Numbered from the stretch's first letter, positions 23,430-33,868 are shown. The stretch: 64,000 nt of DNA from Limnoperna fortunei (GCA_944474755.1 OX104113.1:52157644-52221643), one strand, 5' to 3'. The notes: generated by a model from the letters alone, not told the origin. Numbers and translations are program-made.

Positions 23430-23962
23430 AGTTATAACTGTGTTTGGATGCAAACACAAGTGTCTCCCAAACGGACCCCCATAGCCACTATAATCTGGAG
23501 CATGTTGACCCCCAAATACATATGATGTTCTTAGTTTGTACATAGAAATCTATCTACATATCAAATTTCGTTGCAGTCGGACTAAGTTGACGTTTAGGGG
23601 GGGGGGGAGTGTGGTGAAACGGCTGACATAACAAAATGGTGTCGTTTGCGTCCAGTTTTGTTTGCATAAATGCTCAAAATAGTAAGCTGTATCAGTATAC
23701 CAATTTTCATTGAAATTGCTCTGGCCATTCCTTAGATCTGAGAACTGCACTTTTTTCGTCAACGGTGACCATTTTTGAAAATTCCAAATATGGATTGCTA
23801 AACATCAGGTCATCCTTAACACGTTCCCAAAGTTTCATATTGATTATACCTTGCATCTCAGAGAAAAAGTGCGGACAAGATTGAGCGGAAAGAAAAAAGA
23901 AGAAGAATAAGAAACCGGACAAAAACAATATGTCTCCCAAAACTTCGTTTGGGTGACATAAA
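23430..23962 (+). mobile_element. Near full-length non-autonomous element (TGTCTCCC family)
   Basis: The fullest copy of a dispersed family in this window. The start has a small stem (GTGTTTGGATGCAAACAC) and GTCTCCCA. The middle has the G-rich run (about 23596-23608), TTTTTTCGTCAACGGTGACC and AACATCAGGTCATCCTTAAC. An A/G-rich stretch follows (AAAGAAAAAAGAAGAAGAAT), and the element ends in a hairpin (TATGTCTCCCAAA at 23929-23941 against TTTGGGTGACATA at 23948-23960). No open frame of its own. Partial copies are at 8587-8870, 9085-9265 and, as a tail, 50-250. Confidence 0.75.
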
Positions 23963-23969
23963 AATTGCA

Positions 23970-24720
23970 CAGAAATACACTATTTTATGGGGAACTATAT
24001 TCGTCAACTGTCATTAATTGTGGTGTTGCACCCACGGTTAACAAAAAAAGAATGCGTAGTAATATAATGCGTGATCAATGTAAGTCAAAAACTTACGGAA
24101 TACATCCCAAGAAAATAAATTTACGCTTTCAACTGCTAAATGTTTTTGTCAATAATGACATGGCTACGAATAAAGTGTTAGAACTAATAACTTAGGTGTT
24201 GAATAAATATCAGTAAAGCGAATGGAGAAACATATAAACACATTTCGTAAATCACGAGATCAGTTTAATTGGGGATAATACTTGTACAAAAAAACTCCGG
24301 GCTACTCCACAACGGTTGTTTGAAGTTCTTTCCCCTGGATAAAATATCGTCAAATTCCAAAATAGAAGCTAATGTCCGATCAGCGTCGATTCATACTTCG
24401 TAATAGTACACTATCACCTCTGCTACGTAAGCTTGAGCTTTAAATAATGGCTTTCGTTTGATGCGCACCCATATTAAATACATTTTAATAACTGTGATTT
24501 ATTGAAAAATAAAATAAATGTTCGCGTTAGCGTATGCTATCAATATAACAGAAGGTCTCGAAAAGCTGGAAAACTATCTGATACTATATTTTGTTTGAAA
24601 GTAGCAAAGGACAAAGGCAATATAAAGCTTCAATATTGTTGGCTTGTTCAAATGTTTCATTATTCATTCGCATAACATTATTTTGTGTAAATAACGGAAT
24701 TGACATTTTTATTTTTACTT
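23970..24720. other. No gene recognised; intronic
   Basis: AT-rich sequence leading to the acceptor of the exon at 24733. No additional exon supported. Confidence 0.4.
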
Positions 24721-24732
24721 CTGTGTTTTCAG

Positions 24733-25038
24733 GTTTTCAACCCACAAGACGTCCATGTTTGTACCAATATCATTGCTCGGAGCAAAGATATCAGCCTTTT
24801 TTCATAGAATCAAATTTAACATATCAGTGTATGTACGAAAAATCACCTTGCAACGAAGAAGGGCAGATAATATACAAAAATGGGTCTGTAATTCTTGACA
24901 GGTCCTGTTTCTGTAATTTTGAAGAAGGATACGCCTTTTTAGTACAGCCGTTAAATAAATCCTACTGCGTACCATCGATAGATGACTGTACCTGTTACAA
25001 GAAAAGTTGCCTGGATGGTTCATATACACTTGACAGAG
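24733..25038 (+). CDS. Receptor exon 3: cysteine-rich ectodomain module B
   Basis: A 306-nt exon bounded by a strong acceptor (TGTGTTTTCAG before 24733) and a consensus donor (AGAG then GTCAGT at 25039), phase 1 on both sides. It encodes 102 residues with ten cysteines and potential N-glycosylation sites (NLT, NGS, NKS). The second half has a repeated cysteine grammar: C-x-C-x4-EGY, then SYC-x5-DDC-x-C-x4-C. Joined to exon 2 across the shared glycine codon it makes a continuous secreted or extracellular region with 18 cysteines. Domain not nameable by eye; it recalls TNFR/EGF-like spacing without a clean match to either. The 10.3-kb intron upstream carries the nested LINEs. Confidence 0.85.
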
Positions 25039-25084
25039 GTCAGTTCATGTTATTAGAGACTTAATTACGTTACTCTATGACTGC

Positions 25085-25310
25085 TTTACTTAGATGCGCC
25101 TCCACTCTATATGTTGTTTTTATGCTTTATATGTAGTGCATTTTTGCTATATCTGTTGTTCTTAGCATTTTAGATGTTGTGTTTTCTAGTTTATATGTGG
25201 TGTCTGTATATATGGCGCCTATGACTTTATATAGGTTGTTTAAGTCTTTTTATATGCAGCTCTTTATTTTCTATATGCTGCTATTTACTTATGTATGGTG
25301 CTATCATTAT
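25085..25310. repeat. Decayed minisatellite of about 24 bp
   Basis: Degenerate copies built around TTATATG-TG-TG-T, for example at 25106, 25127, 25190 and 25246. No coding capacity. Confidence 0.5.
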
Positions 25311-25560
25311 ACCCCCGCAAACTTCTTTGGGGTATATAGAAATCACTCTGTCTATCCGTATGTCACACACATCCCTTGTAATCGCAACTCCTCCTAAACC
25401 GCTTGATGAAATTTAATGAAACTTAGCATTAATCAAATACATTATATGGATGTGCATGGAGGATTTTTATTGACCTCGGATATCAGAGATAATTGGACTT
25501 GAATGCTAAGCGGGGGTAATCCCTTTGTGAGTGTGCTCACAGTCCACATTTGTTATATGA
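25310..25560. repeat. Short dispersed repeat with GC-rich stem at its start
   Basis: Starts with an imperfect stem (ACCCCCGCAAAC...TTTGGGGT), continues through CTTGTAATCGCAACTCCTCC and AAATTTAATGAAACTT, and ends AATCCCTTTGTGAGTGTGCT. It resembles an abundant bivalve dispersed repeat as I remember it; only one copy is in this window. Confidence 0.4.
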
Positions 25561-25639
25561 GGCGCTTTAGACTTTCTTTATGGTGCTTCTGTCATTATAT
25601 GTTTCGCATCTTACTTAGTTGTCACATTATAAGTGTTCT

Positions 25640-28255
25640 TATGTCTTAAGCAATATCGTCGTCAACAAAATCCCTTTGTTGAAGGCTCATTGCAGCAGAT
25701 ACTTAACTTCAAGATTATCCCTCTGTACCCAATTCTCCATATTCCTCAGTGTAATTCTAAATAGTATCAGTTTAAAGGTTAGGTTTGACATAACAGCTAT
25801 TTAATTATCCGCGTAGTAGTATTAAACATTTTGTTAACAAATGACGTCAAAATTGTCTATAAACCTTATACTTGTTTAACCCTTTTGAAATAGTGTTTGG
25901 AAACCTCATAATTGAATATAATAAGAGTAACATGTAGACAAGACATGTAATTTTCTTACACCTTTCTGCCGCTTTGTAACGCCAGCTCTGTCCTTATTTT
26001 CTATACGACACATGTAACCTTACAACTTTAAAATATATAGTCAAAGAAAAAATACATATACTTGGTATAAAGGACACCTTGTTATTAAAGGTCAATAACA
26101 GGAGCGGGACTGAAGAATTCTTGATAATTTAAAGCGTCAATCGTTGCTGCAATAAACATTTTGTTTTGTATCAAATTAATCACGACAAGAAAGTCTGACA
26201 GAACAATATGTTTTGACATAAGTAAAAATGACCAACCAAAAACGTTTTACAATACCCCCATTTCAGAAGCGGCCGAGTCCGTAATTGGGTCCAATTTAAG
26301 TTAAAGATTAATGATTCGCCGTAAATTAATCTGCATATTTTATGTTGTGGTGGTGTTATATTTTTAATGTGCTTATTTCATTGTTTCATAATTTACTTTA
26401 TGTTCTATACTCCAATATGTCAGTGACGTAGCTAGTCTAAATAAAGTGCACGCACAAATTGGAGAAAGATTGGAAAAATGCACACCGGTCATGTTGGTAA
26501 AAAACCGTTTCTTGTTTACATTTATTGTTTTATTTTTTTTTGTTTAAATTTTTAATGTGCACGCCATGTCGTGCTGACGTATATGAAGCTTCGCACCTGT
26601 AAGCTGTAGTAATATGAGATACGCATATTTTTAAGTCGTACATGTAAACAATGTTTTTATGTCTCGGTTTTAGAAACCGATGTAATTTGCTGTTATTTCA
26701 TGTTGGGTGTGATTAATTTAATTGTTGATTACCGTCCATCAGCCAGAAGTAGATCAGCTATATTCAGTATAAGTACAAGTTAACAAACAATAATTCTATT
26801 GGAGAAATGGTATGGACTAAAGACATAGAATTTTGACTGCCAAGATTAAGGTATGGAATTTTAGCTAATGGCGCTAAATTTAGCCTTTTGTATGGACGAC
26901 AGTGTGCCTTTTTTGAAACTGCAAACGTTGTTTTATCACGTTAGACAGCATGGTATAAGGTCAGGAATTTCATGCAACTCTATTCACACATCCAACGCCT
27001 TCCCTATCCGACGGAAGACGCGATTGGCGACCACTGGGAACCAGTATAGTCCCAGTGTTGATTTGGTCTGCAAAAATGTGTTGTTTGACAATGTAAACAA
27101 AATAAAAAAGCAAATGCTCTAAGACATTTTATCTATGTTACACTATGTCTTCTATTGGCAACACTTTTTTTAATGGCGTGAAAACATTGAATTTATAGTG
27201 AACAGCCAATGAATCTTGATTGTACATTTTGATTTTAATAAGGTTTACTGATTTTAAAGAAAAGGGAAAATGTAAAGCTATCTTCAAATTTCGATCACAA
27301 CAAAGCATGAAGTGTGTAGAGGACAATCCAATAAGCACAAACAACTTGGCTGCAATCAGCGTTGCAGTGTCTGCGAAAAATGCAATTTTTAATACGGTCT
27401 TTTGTTAAGTTTTGCTGTGGGGTCATTGCGAATTTTCTTTTAGAAAAAATACTTTGTTGATGATTATCAATATATGTTGCTGATGCTTTTGGTTTGATTG
27501 GTTTAGCGTCATCAGATTAGCTGTTAAAATTGTTTTAAAAATAAACAACTTTGTAGAGGACTATCCAGAAACCCTTCACATAGATTATGGATTAAAATTA
27601 GCTGAAGGGTTTCTTAGAAGAAAGCATTTGAACATTTGTGTTACACGAATTACTGTGGTGGTCACTATTAACAATAGCTCAACTGATGAGATAAAAACGA
27701 GTAAAAATAGTAGCAAGAACATAATAATGAAGAAAAAACACAGAAACATTTAATAGTAAACAGTAATTAATTACGTCGCTAGACGTAAAGCAAGCATTCA
27801 ATCAATCATCTTTTTTTAGTCTAAATATAGCTGAAATATAGATTGCTGGATGTTAAACAAACATTCAGTCAATACATAACATTTTATTCTTACCATCTTT
27901 TTGTGACAACACGAATAGGTATTATAAGAATCAATTACGTGCAATAATCGAAGCACCATAAAGCTGACGGTTATTTTCTAACATTTAGCTTAAAACTGTT
28001 AACTGGACTAAAGTTGTTTTGGTCCGCAAAGAAATCTTTAATGGCTGTAATTATAGTACTAAACATATGGTGAAAAGTTTACAGATGATTTCTATTTGTT
28101 ACTATTAAACCAACAAAAACCAAATTTTATCAGCAATATTCATTGAAGTGTATGTTTGAAAGCCATACTGGATTTTATAAATCCATAAGGTAATGCACTT
28201 CAAAGCTTATGACTTTTGGTGCGATCGCAAATATCTGATGGCTGTCCCTGCAGAT
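25640..28255. other. No exon supported; intronic
   Basis: About 2.6 kb between receptor exons 3 and 4. The 84-codon open frame at 26868-27122 has no matching splice phases. Two related short repeats occur (27305-27400 and 27550-27615). Confidence 0.45.
27305..27615 (+). repeat. Two copies of a dispersed repeat also seen near 63830
   Basis: TGTAGAGGACAATCCAATAA near 27313 and TGTAGAGGACTATCCAGAAA near 27552 match TATAGAGGACAAGCCAGTAA near 63834. In the first and third copies the similarity continues into TTGCAGT-TCTG-GAA. Short and diverged; class unknown. Confidence 0.45.
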
Positions 28256-28261
28256 TGTAGA

Positions 28262-28475
28262 CTTGCAGAATGTTTAACTTAGCATAATGTATGAAGAATG
28301 TTTAACTTAGCATAATGTGTGAAGAATGTTAAACTTAGCAAAATGTATGAAGAATGCTTAACTTAGCATAATGTGTGAACAATGTTTAACGTAAGATTAT
28401 GTGTGGAGAATGTTTAACTTGGCATAATGTATGAAGAATGTTTAATTTACCATAATGTATGAAAAATATTTAAAA
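28262..28475. repeat. Minisatellite of about 29-30 bp, seven copies
   Basis: Contiguous copies of a unit close to GAATGTTTAACTTAGCATAA followed by TGTATGAA, with no unique spacers. It ends about 370 bp upstream of receptor exon 4. Confidence 0.85.
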
Positions 28476-28840
28476 AGGTTGTTTTTTTTGAAACCGACGA
28501 GCAAAATAATCCTACTTATCAGCAGCATTATTTTGATGGTCGTGTACTAAGTTTGTTTAAAGAAACCCCCCAAACACGTCACATAGTACGGTCTGCCGTC
28601 AGGCTATCCGTGTTATGACCTGACATACGAAAAGGCCTCCCTTATACGCCACGTGGGGACGCGCTGGTCGTCTTCGTGGTCGAGCACAGAAAACCCTCCT
28701 GTATGGTTCAATGTGACAAAATTTTATAAATTTTGATTGCATAATGAATTTCAAGCTACATATTTACAATTTTACACCAACAAGACTCATTAAACGTATT
28801 CCAAAATTTTTGTTTATAATCCGAATACTATACTCTTCAG

Positions 28841-28895
28841 AGTACAATTGTATTCAAAACAACAGTTTACAAGTTGCTTTGAAAGATTCATACAG
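28841..28895 (+). CDS. Receptor exon 4: short ectodomain exon
   Basis: A 55-nt exon found by phase logic. Exon 3 ends in phase 1 and the exon at 29532 can only be read in phase 2, so an exon of length 1 mod 3 was required. This stretch has an acceptor (CTCTTCAG), a perfect donor (CATACAG then GTAAGT) and the right length. It reads YNCIQNNSLQVALKDSY, adding a cysteine to the preceding cysteine-rich module, and hands over AG to form an arginine codon with the next exon. It is too small to be called by an ORF search. Confidence 0.75.
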
Positions 28896-29184
28896 GTAAG
28901 TTAATGGCAATTAGATAGCTAAATAGGTTAATTTACCCTATTTTTACATGATTTCGAAGTAGTTTAGTATTGTGTGCTAAAACCAAGAAGTAACACATTG
29001 TTTCCAAAATTATCATATTGTAAATGTCAATTAAATTGATTCCTTAATGTTACGCACATGGCAAATATTTGGCGTTGTCAATATTTCTGAATGATATGCT
29101 TGTAAAAGCAACTAATGGTATTTCCGCATTCCTAGCGCCATGTAACTTTGACTAAATTTACAGTGGCTTTAGCATACATCCTCA

Positions 29185-29350
29185 TCAAATGTTAGGTGGC
29201 CAAGTGGTTTCCATAGACACCCATAATTAGTAATGTACTTTTGCATACCGGCGGGTCCACCATGGGTTTACTAGTTTGAGCTCCACGTCGACAAATTGTG
29301 CTTGACTGCAACCTTATATGACAAGTATGCCATTTTTCCTTCCTTCTAGC
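29185..29350 (+). mobile_element. Possible diverged SINE copy
   Basis: GGTGGCCAAGTGGTT resembles a tRNA A-box; about 85 nt later a GGTTTACTAGTTTGAGCTCC segment resembles a degraded B-box, followed by GACAAGTATGCCATTTTTCC, which parallels the conserved middle of the SINEs at 30500 and 50115. Weak but ordered similarity. Confidence 0.35.
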
Positions 29351-29531
29351 TTCCGTATGAGTTTAATTCAAACAAATAAAAATATGTTGAAGTTAGTTGA
29401 TGATGTAAATCTTTTCTGTGTTTGAAAATAAGTAAATGTACATGTCTGAAATTCCCTTAGGTTTCTTTCCTTCATTTTCTTATAACGATAGAAAATAAGA
29501 TAATTTAAATGGAAAATTTCTATGTTTTTAG

Positions 29532-29614
29532 GACGGTACAGTCATTTGAAACACCTATTACAGTATACAATTCTGTTTATGGCAATACTGCTTACAACAA
29601 GGACATTAAGACTG
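29532..29614 (+). CDS. Receptor exon 5: juxtamembrane ectodomain
   Basis: An 83-nt exon with acceptor TTTTTAG and donor ACTG then GTACGT. In phase 2 it reads TVQSFETPITVYNSVYGNTA and on through DIKTG, ending in phase 1. Read in the frame implied by joining it directly to exon 3 it would be hydrophobic and would end in phase 0, incompatible with exon 6. That is what pointed to exon 4. It links the cysteine-rich part to the membrane helix. Confidence 0.75.
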
Positions 29615-30499
29615 GTACGTATTGTAAACCTGTTATTGTTGCATTATTATATAACTTGTGCTGCCGATTTAAACAAATCTGCGTAATTCGCGTCATTGAT
29701 CAACTTTTAAAACAATGTTTTAGCCAACTTTTTTTAATTGTCACATCAGCACGCCTTGGTTAAGTTATAAAGGAAAGTAATGCGCTGCAATATGAATTTT
29801 CATTGTACATGCATTACGGTACTAAGCTGTCAGCGTCGTCCTCTGTTTAATGTCAGTTGAGTTTCTATGCTGTTTATTTAGTTGAGCGAATGGTTTCATA
29901 TTTACTTATGGGGTAATGAGCGTAATTTTCAACAGTTGGGTAAAAAAAATTATATCCGATTTTCATGTAAATGTCTTCATCGAATGAGATTTTGAAAATG
30001 TGCAACTGATTTATCTCCTCTCTGTCCGTTTACTGTTAATATAGTTTTAGTTTTGGCAGCTAAATTCTTGAATAGGACTGTAATGACAAACAATACATGA
30101 GGTCCACATTTGCTTGACACATAAGTGCCATAATATTTTCCTTATCTTGTAGTTCCAATCGTATCAAATACTCCATGTGCGAAGCCCAATCATTAAAAGT
30201 AAACGGTAGCAATAAACACGTGGACAATATCCGGAGTTTTTAAGATGTTTATTTCTGTTTACGTACTTGATATTAATTTAATCACTGACACCATAGTGAT
30301 TTTCTTGAAATATTTTCTTAAATCTATTTTGAGCCATTTGAAGGACGATCAATCTTGTTCCCGTCAGATCTGATTTGTTCAAAATAAACCGGTGTATATC
30401 GTATGAATCTTATTTGCACGTTACATTTTGCAAATCTTTAATGGCTCACAGCTAAAATATTTCACCAAAGACTATGTAAAGTAAAGGGACATGTGTTAT

Positions 30500-30775
30500 T
30501 TCTATATTCTATTTATTTGTTTGAATGATCTTTAACGCCACTTTTAGCATTTTTTCTGCTACATTATTGCGTCCAGATTTATTGGGGGATCAAGCCAAAA
30601 TTACCCGGAGAAAACACCCGACCTTCGGTAGGACAACTGGCAATCCTTGTCAATTACGATTTAAGTCGAGTATACAGCAGTGAGACTCGAACACGCAACC
30701 TCAGTGTTGACAGTCCACGGGATCATTAGTAGACGAGCTGTCTTAACCACTCAGCCACCGAGGCCGCTGTAAACT
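30500..30775 (-). mobile_element. Full-length tRNA-derived SINE
   Basis: On the minus strand it starts near 30770 with a tRNA-like head: CGGCCTCGGTGGCTGAGTGG (A-box region), then GTTGCGTGTTCGAGTCTCAC (B-box, about 30699-30681). Next comes a conserved middle (ATTGCCAGTTGTCCTACC, then GGGTGTTTTCTCCGGGTAA), then a tail with GCTAAAAGTGGCGTTAAAGA and CATTCAAACAAATAAATA. The layout fits bivalve SINEs with a conserved core such as RUDI/Meta-SINE types; I cannot confirm the family. Lies in the intron just before the membrane exon. Confidence 0.8.
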
Positions 30776-30833
30776 CTAAAATTGTCGTTTTTTAAAGGAA
30801 ACTATTTTAATCATCCGTAATTATACTTTGCAG

Positions 30834-30908
30834 GTTTTCGAAAGCTATCGGTTTATATAATAGTGGGAATAATGATCCTATCTGTATTGGAATCTGTTGG
30901 GTTCTTTG
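30834..30908 (+). CDS. Receptor exon 6: transmembrane helix
   Basis: A 75-nt exon with acceptor ACTTTGCAG and consensus donor TTTG then GTAAGT, phase 1 on both sides. It encodes a basic FRK flank followed by LSVYIIVGIMILSVLESVGF, one membrane-spanning segment with a single glutamate near its end. The microexon at 31283 extends the hydrophobic run. Basic residues precede the helix, which is unusual for a type I topology, so orientation is not certain from charge alone. Confidence 0.85.
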
Positions 30909-31282
30909 GTAAGTAGATAAAGTTTTAGTTTTCGTTATTTAACATTTCAGTGGCAAATTGTTGTTGACTTGAAAATTCCATTCCATTTACGGAATACAAA
31001 TGGGCTTAAATTCTGATTCAGTTTATAACTATGTCTTATGGTGAATAATTGCACGATAAATTGGTTTTCATATTTCCCTAAACCGATAATGAATAAGTTT
31101 ACATTGCATTAGATACATTTCCGCAACATTAGCTAGGAGCTAAATGCGGAAACATACCACTGTTATTGACTGCAATATGCCAAAAATACTTCTAACAAGA
31201 CACTTTTTAGACTAAAAATCAAACTGTGGTCAAAACATTTTGGCCAGATATACTTTTATTTTCTGTTTTTTATTTGTTTCAG

Positions 31283-31300
31283 TTTACCTGTTGTTTTTTG
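31283..31300 (+). CDS. Receptor exon 7: 18-nt microexon
   Basis: An acceptor (TTTGTTTCAG) and a perfect donor (GTAAGT) flank exactly 18 nt, phase 1 on both sides. They add VYLLFF to the end of the membrane helix. Its symmetrical phase means it could be skipped without changing the frame, lengthening or shortening the membrane segment by six residues. Confidence 0.65.
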
Positions 31301-31304
31301 GTAA

Positions 31305-32070
31305 GTTTGTGTTTCTTTTATTTTAATTCGTAATGACAGAACGGTTTATTAATAAGTTCTATTCATTTTTAGATCATGCTGTCAAGTCATGCAGTCAAAT
31401 ACCAAATTCTAAATTTATGAACAAATCAATAAAAAGTTTTTTTTTATCGCAACTGTATATTTTATATTAGGAAATATGCATAGAACATTTATTGAACCAC
31501 CCACCTTTCAAAACAATTCACAACGTTACGTATACTAGTATACGTTTGCATTCCTGAGTAAGATACTTCAATTTCGAAATATAACAGAGTATAATAGTAA
31601 AATAGCAAAGAAAACCGACTGAACAACAATAGCCGAAAGTAAAGTGACAATGACAAATCCAGATATAGACAAACATATACAGCGCAACACAAAAACCAAA
31701 AATGCAAAAACACGGAAAGGGTGTAACCCGAACCTACTAAAAACCATTGGTGCACTCAGGAGCTCCGGACGAGTAAGCAGTGTCTGCCTTTAATAAGACA
31801 CCTGTCAAGTTACTAATTGTCACGTATACTATATTTTACACCTCATCGGGGGTTTTAATTTGCAAGCCTGAAGGAAACTTGCCCCTGTTTTATCAAATTT
31901 GCGTTATATAATCAAGAATTGTCTTTCAAAACATTTTGTCGTAATATCAAAGATTAGAAATGAAACGTCGAGTATAGTCACTCAAAACATTATGTTCTGT
32001 ATATACTTGTTGCAATCTATATGTTTATGTTCAAGATTTTGTAGAAGATTTACTACATAATAAAACGTTT
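31305..32070. other. Intron, no further exon supported
   Basis: The 88-codon minus-strand frame at 31489-31755 is compositionally biased and lacks splice or domain support. Nothing else recognised. Confidence 0.5.
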
Positions 32071-32075
32071 TTCAG

Positions 32076-32387
32076 CTCCATTATCGCTAACTATAAAAGA
32101 TAATGTCATATTATTTAAAGAGGATGCAGATTTAACAATAGAATGTACTGTAATAGGAAGATCAGTATTTAAATATGTCCTAATTTACAAGGTAAAAAAC
32201 AAGGGTGACTCGGTGTCCGAGAAACAAAAACTTATACACACAGAATATACTGTCACTTCCGATTCACGAAAGGTCACATTTTACTTCAAGTATGTTGAAA
32301 AGGACGACGAGGGAGAATACCAGTTTAAGATTCAGAATATTGTTGGGATAACGAGAAGACTGAGAGTTACGTTAAAATGTATTAAAG
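32076..32387 (+). CDS. Receptor exon 8: Ig-like domain without the second cysteine
   Basis: A 312-nt exon (acceptor GTTTTTCAG, donor AAAG then GTAGAG), phase 1 on both sides, encoding 104 residues with Ig I-set/V-set logic. APLSLTIKDNVILFKEDADL forms the A/B strands and TIECTV carries the B-strand cysteine. The central strand has VLIYKV with no tryptophan, and DDEGEYQFKI matches the D-x-G-x-Y-x-C signature with phenylalanine in place of cysteine. RRLRVTLK is the G strand. The usual intradomain disulfide is therefore absent, as in many cytosolic I-set domains of the titin type. It follows the membrane exon, so the domain is predicted to be intracellular. Confidence 0.85.
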
Positions 32388-32472
32388 GTAGAGTATAAAT
32401 GTTATAAATGCTTCTTAAAAAGGGCAAATAATAAGAAATACCAAAAACACAGATAAACAAACGACCGAAAAC

Positions 32473-32815
32473 ATGAATGTTACTTCTCAATGTTTTATAG
32501 AAATTACTTTTGTGTTTAGACCGGGTGTTAAAAACTATCCATGTACTGAGTTAGATGTATTTACTGTAAAGATCCTATTTGTCACTATGAATGGCAACTG
32601 GACCTGTTTGGTCCTCCAGTTTTCTAACTACATATCTGCTCATTTGCACCCTCCAGATTGGGATTGTCGACTTATATGAACACACGACCGCGAACCATAG
32701 TGGGTGGCTTGTGTGGAAACTAGTCAATCCCGTTTCCTAACTTGATTTATTATTTGTTAACATGTCATGAATATGGCTGAAATACTGCTAATATGACATT
32801 AAGCAACGATATTAT
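32473..32815. other. Intronic, no exon supported
   Basis: A 68-codon open frame (32473-32679) shows no domain and no matching splice sites. Confidence 0.45.
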
Positions 32816-32816
32816 A

Positions 32817-32960
32817 CAATTAATGACTTTGATATAGGTCGCTATCAGGATTTATCAGCCAGAGAAAATGTAATATTCACCGAGCCGCTAGGCGAGGTGA
32901 ATATACATTTTTGAGGGCTGATTAATCCTAATAGCGACCGTATATCAAAGTGATTAATTG
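32817..32960. repeat. Fold-back element, about 144 bp
   Basis: Near-complete inverted repeat. The outer arms are 32817-32860 (starting CAATTAATGACTTTGATATA) and 32916-32960 (ending TATATCAAAGTGATTAATTG). The inner sequence also pairs (ATATTCACC with GGTGAATAT). It would fold into one long hairpin in DNA or intronic RNA. Confidence 0.85.
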
Positions 32961-33447
32961 TTTTATTACATGAATAAAACCACCATCTCCCTTGATCAGA
33001 AAAACAGAGGATGCCTTTTCTACTGGAGCCCATGCTTACATTTTGTAATTGTTTTAACCTTACTATTTTTTATTTAACACTGCATTTTGATATCAATTTG
33101 CTGGTAATCCTGAAATTCCAGTTTCAAATATTGAGAAGAGTATAAATGAATCAATGTATCGCAAAGCCAACGTTTCTCCCATTTGTTGTTGTCATGCAAA
33201 ATGTTCAATTAATACAATCGATTTGATTGGACGAATGAATTTTTTAAGACGGCTATTCTGATTGGCTAAAACATGAAATACAGGTCGATATCGTATTCCG
33301 CTTTACTACTATGCAGCGGAATAGTGCAGCAAACAAACATTTTATGTAATTTTAGTACTGTTGCGATTTATCGTGACCCAAAAGTTGTTTTTAGACCAAT
33401 CAAAAACACGCAAAATTCTATTCATGTAATAAAATCAATTATTTAAC
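32955..33447. repeat. Segment with 25-bp inverted ends, possible DNA-element remnant
   Basis: AATTGTTTTATTACATGAAT at about 32955 is matched in inverted orientation by ATTCATGTAATAAAATCAAT near 33421. The ends share an arm with the fold-back element at 32817-32960, so the two may be parts of one larger element. Confidence 0.5.
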
Positions 33448-33484
33448 CTTCCTCTGTTATATAAAAGTGTGTTAGATTTATTGT

Positions 33485-33540
33485 CTAAGGTTTTATGCTA
33501 CCTTCAACAATTTTTCAGCTCTACCATGGCGTCAAGTTTT
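33485..33540 (-). mobile_element. Short SINE tail fragment
   Basis: Reverse complement contains GACGCCATGGTAGAGCTGAA and a following AAATTG, matching the SINE segment near 62800. Very short. Confidence 0.4.
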
Positions 33541-33867
33541 TTAACAATGCTGGTCAAAGAGAGTTTAAATCACGCAAATCTCATTTACAACATGACTAAA
33601 GAAAGTTAAGATTTATTTTAGAATTTTTTGAAGGGCTTCAATTAAATAATGAAAACTTACCAGTAAACTGATAATATTTGGAAATTCAAAATTAGACTGA
33701 AAGCCAACACTTAGCACCATCCATAAAAATTTCATCACAACACGATTTCTCTAAAGTTTTTGACTGGTAAGTTTGTGTTCAGATTAAACAAATATCTGTA
33801 AATATTGCCGAAAAAAGCTATTATATTAATTATTTTGATAAAGTATTAACAGAAATGATTATGGAAG

Positions 33868-33868
<1 letters not shown>

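Noticed and set aside
26868..27122. 84-codon ORF as an extra receptor exon
   Set aside because: No splice sites of compatible phase at its edges and no cysteine pattern like the other ectodomain exons.
28262..28475. CRISPR-like array of 29-bp repeats
   Set aside because: Repeats are contiguous with no unique spacers, no cas genes, and the DNA is eukaryotic.
29532..29614. Reading exon 5 in the frame that directly follows exon 3 (hydrophobic segment)
   Set aside because: It would leave phase 0 at the donor and break the frame into the membrane exon, while the other frame plus exon 4 fits both sides.
30660..30775. Functional tRNA gene
   Set aside because: A- and B-box like sequences are present but the cloverleaf is not complete and the segment continues into a SINE body and tail.
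31489..31755. 88-codon hydrophobic minus-strand ORF as a membrane protein
   Set aside because: Biased composition (runs of L/F/Y/S), no splice or promoter support, inside a receptor intron.
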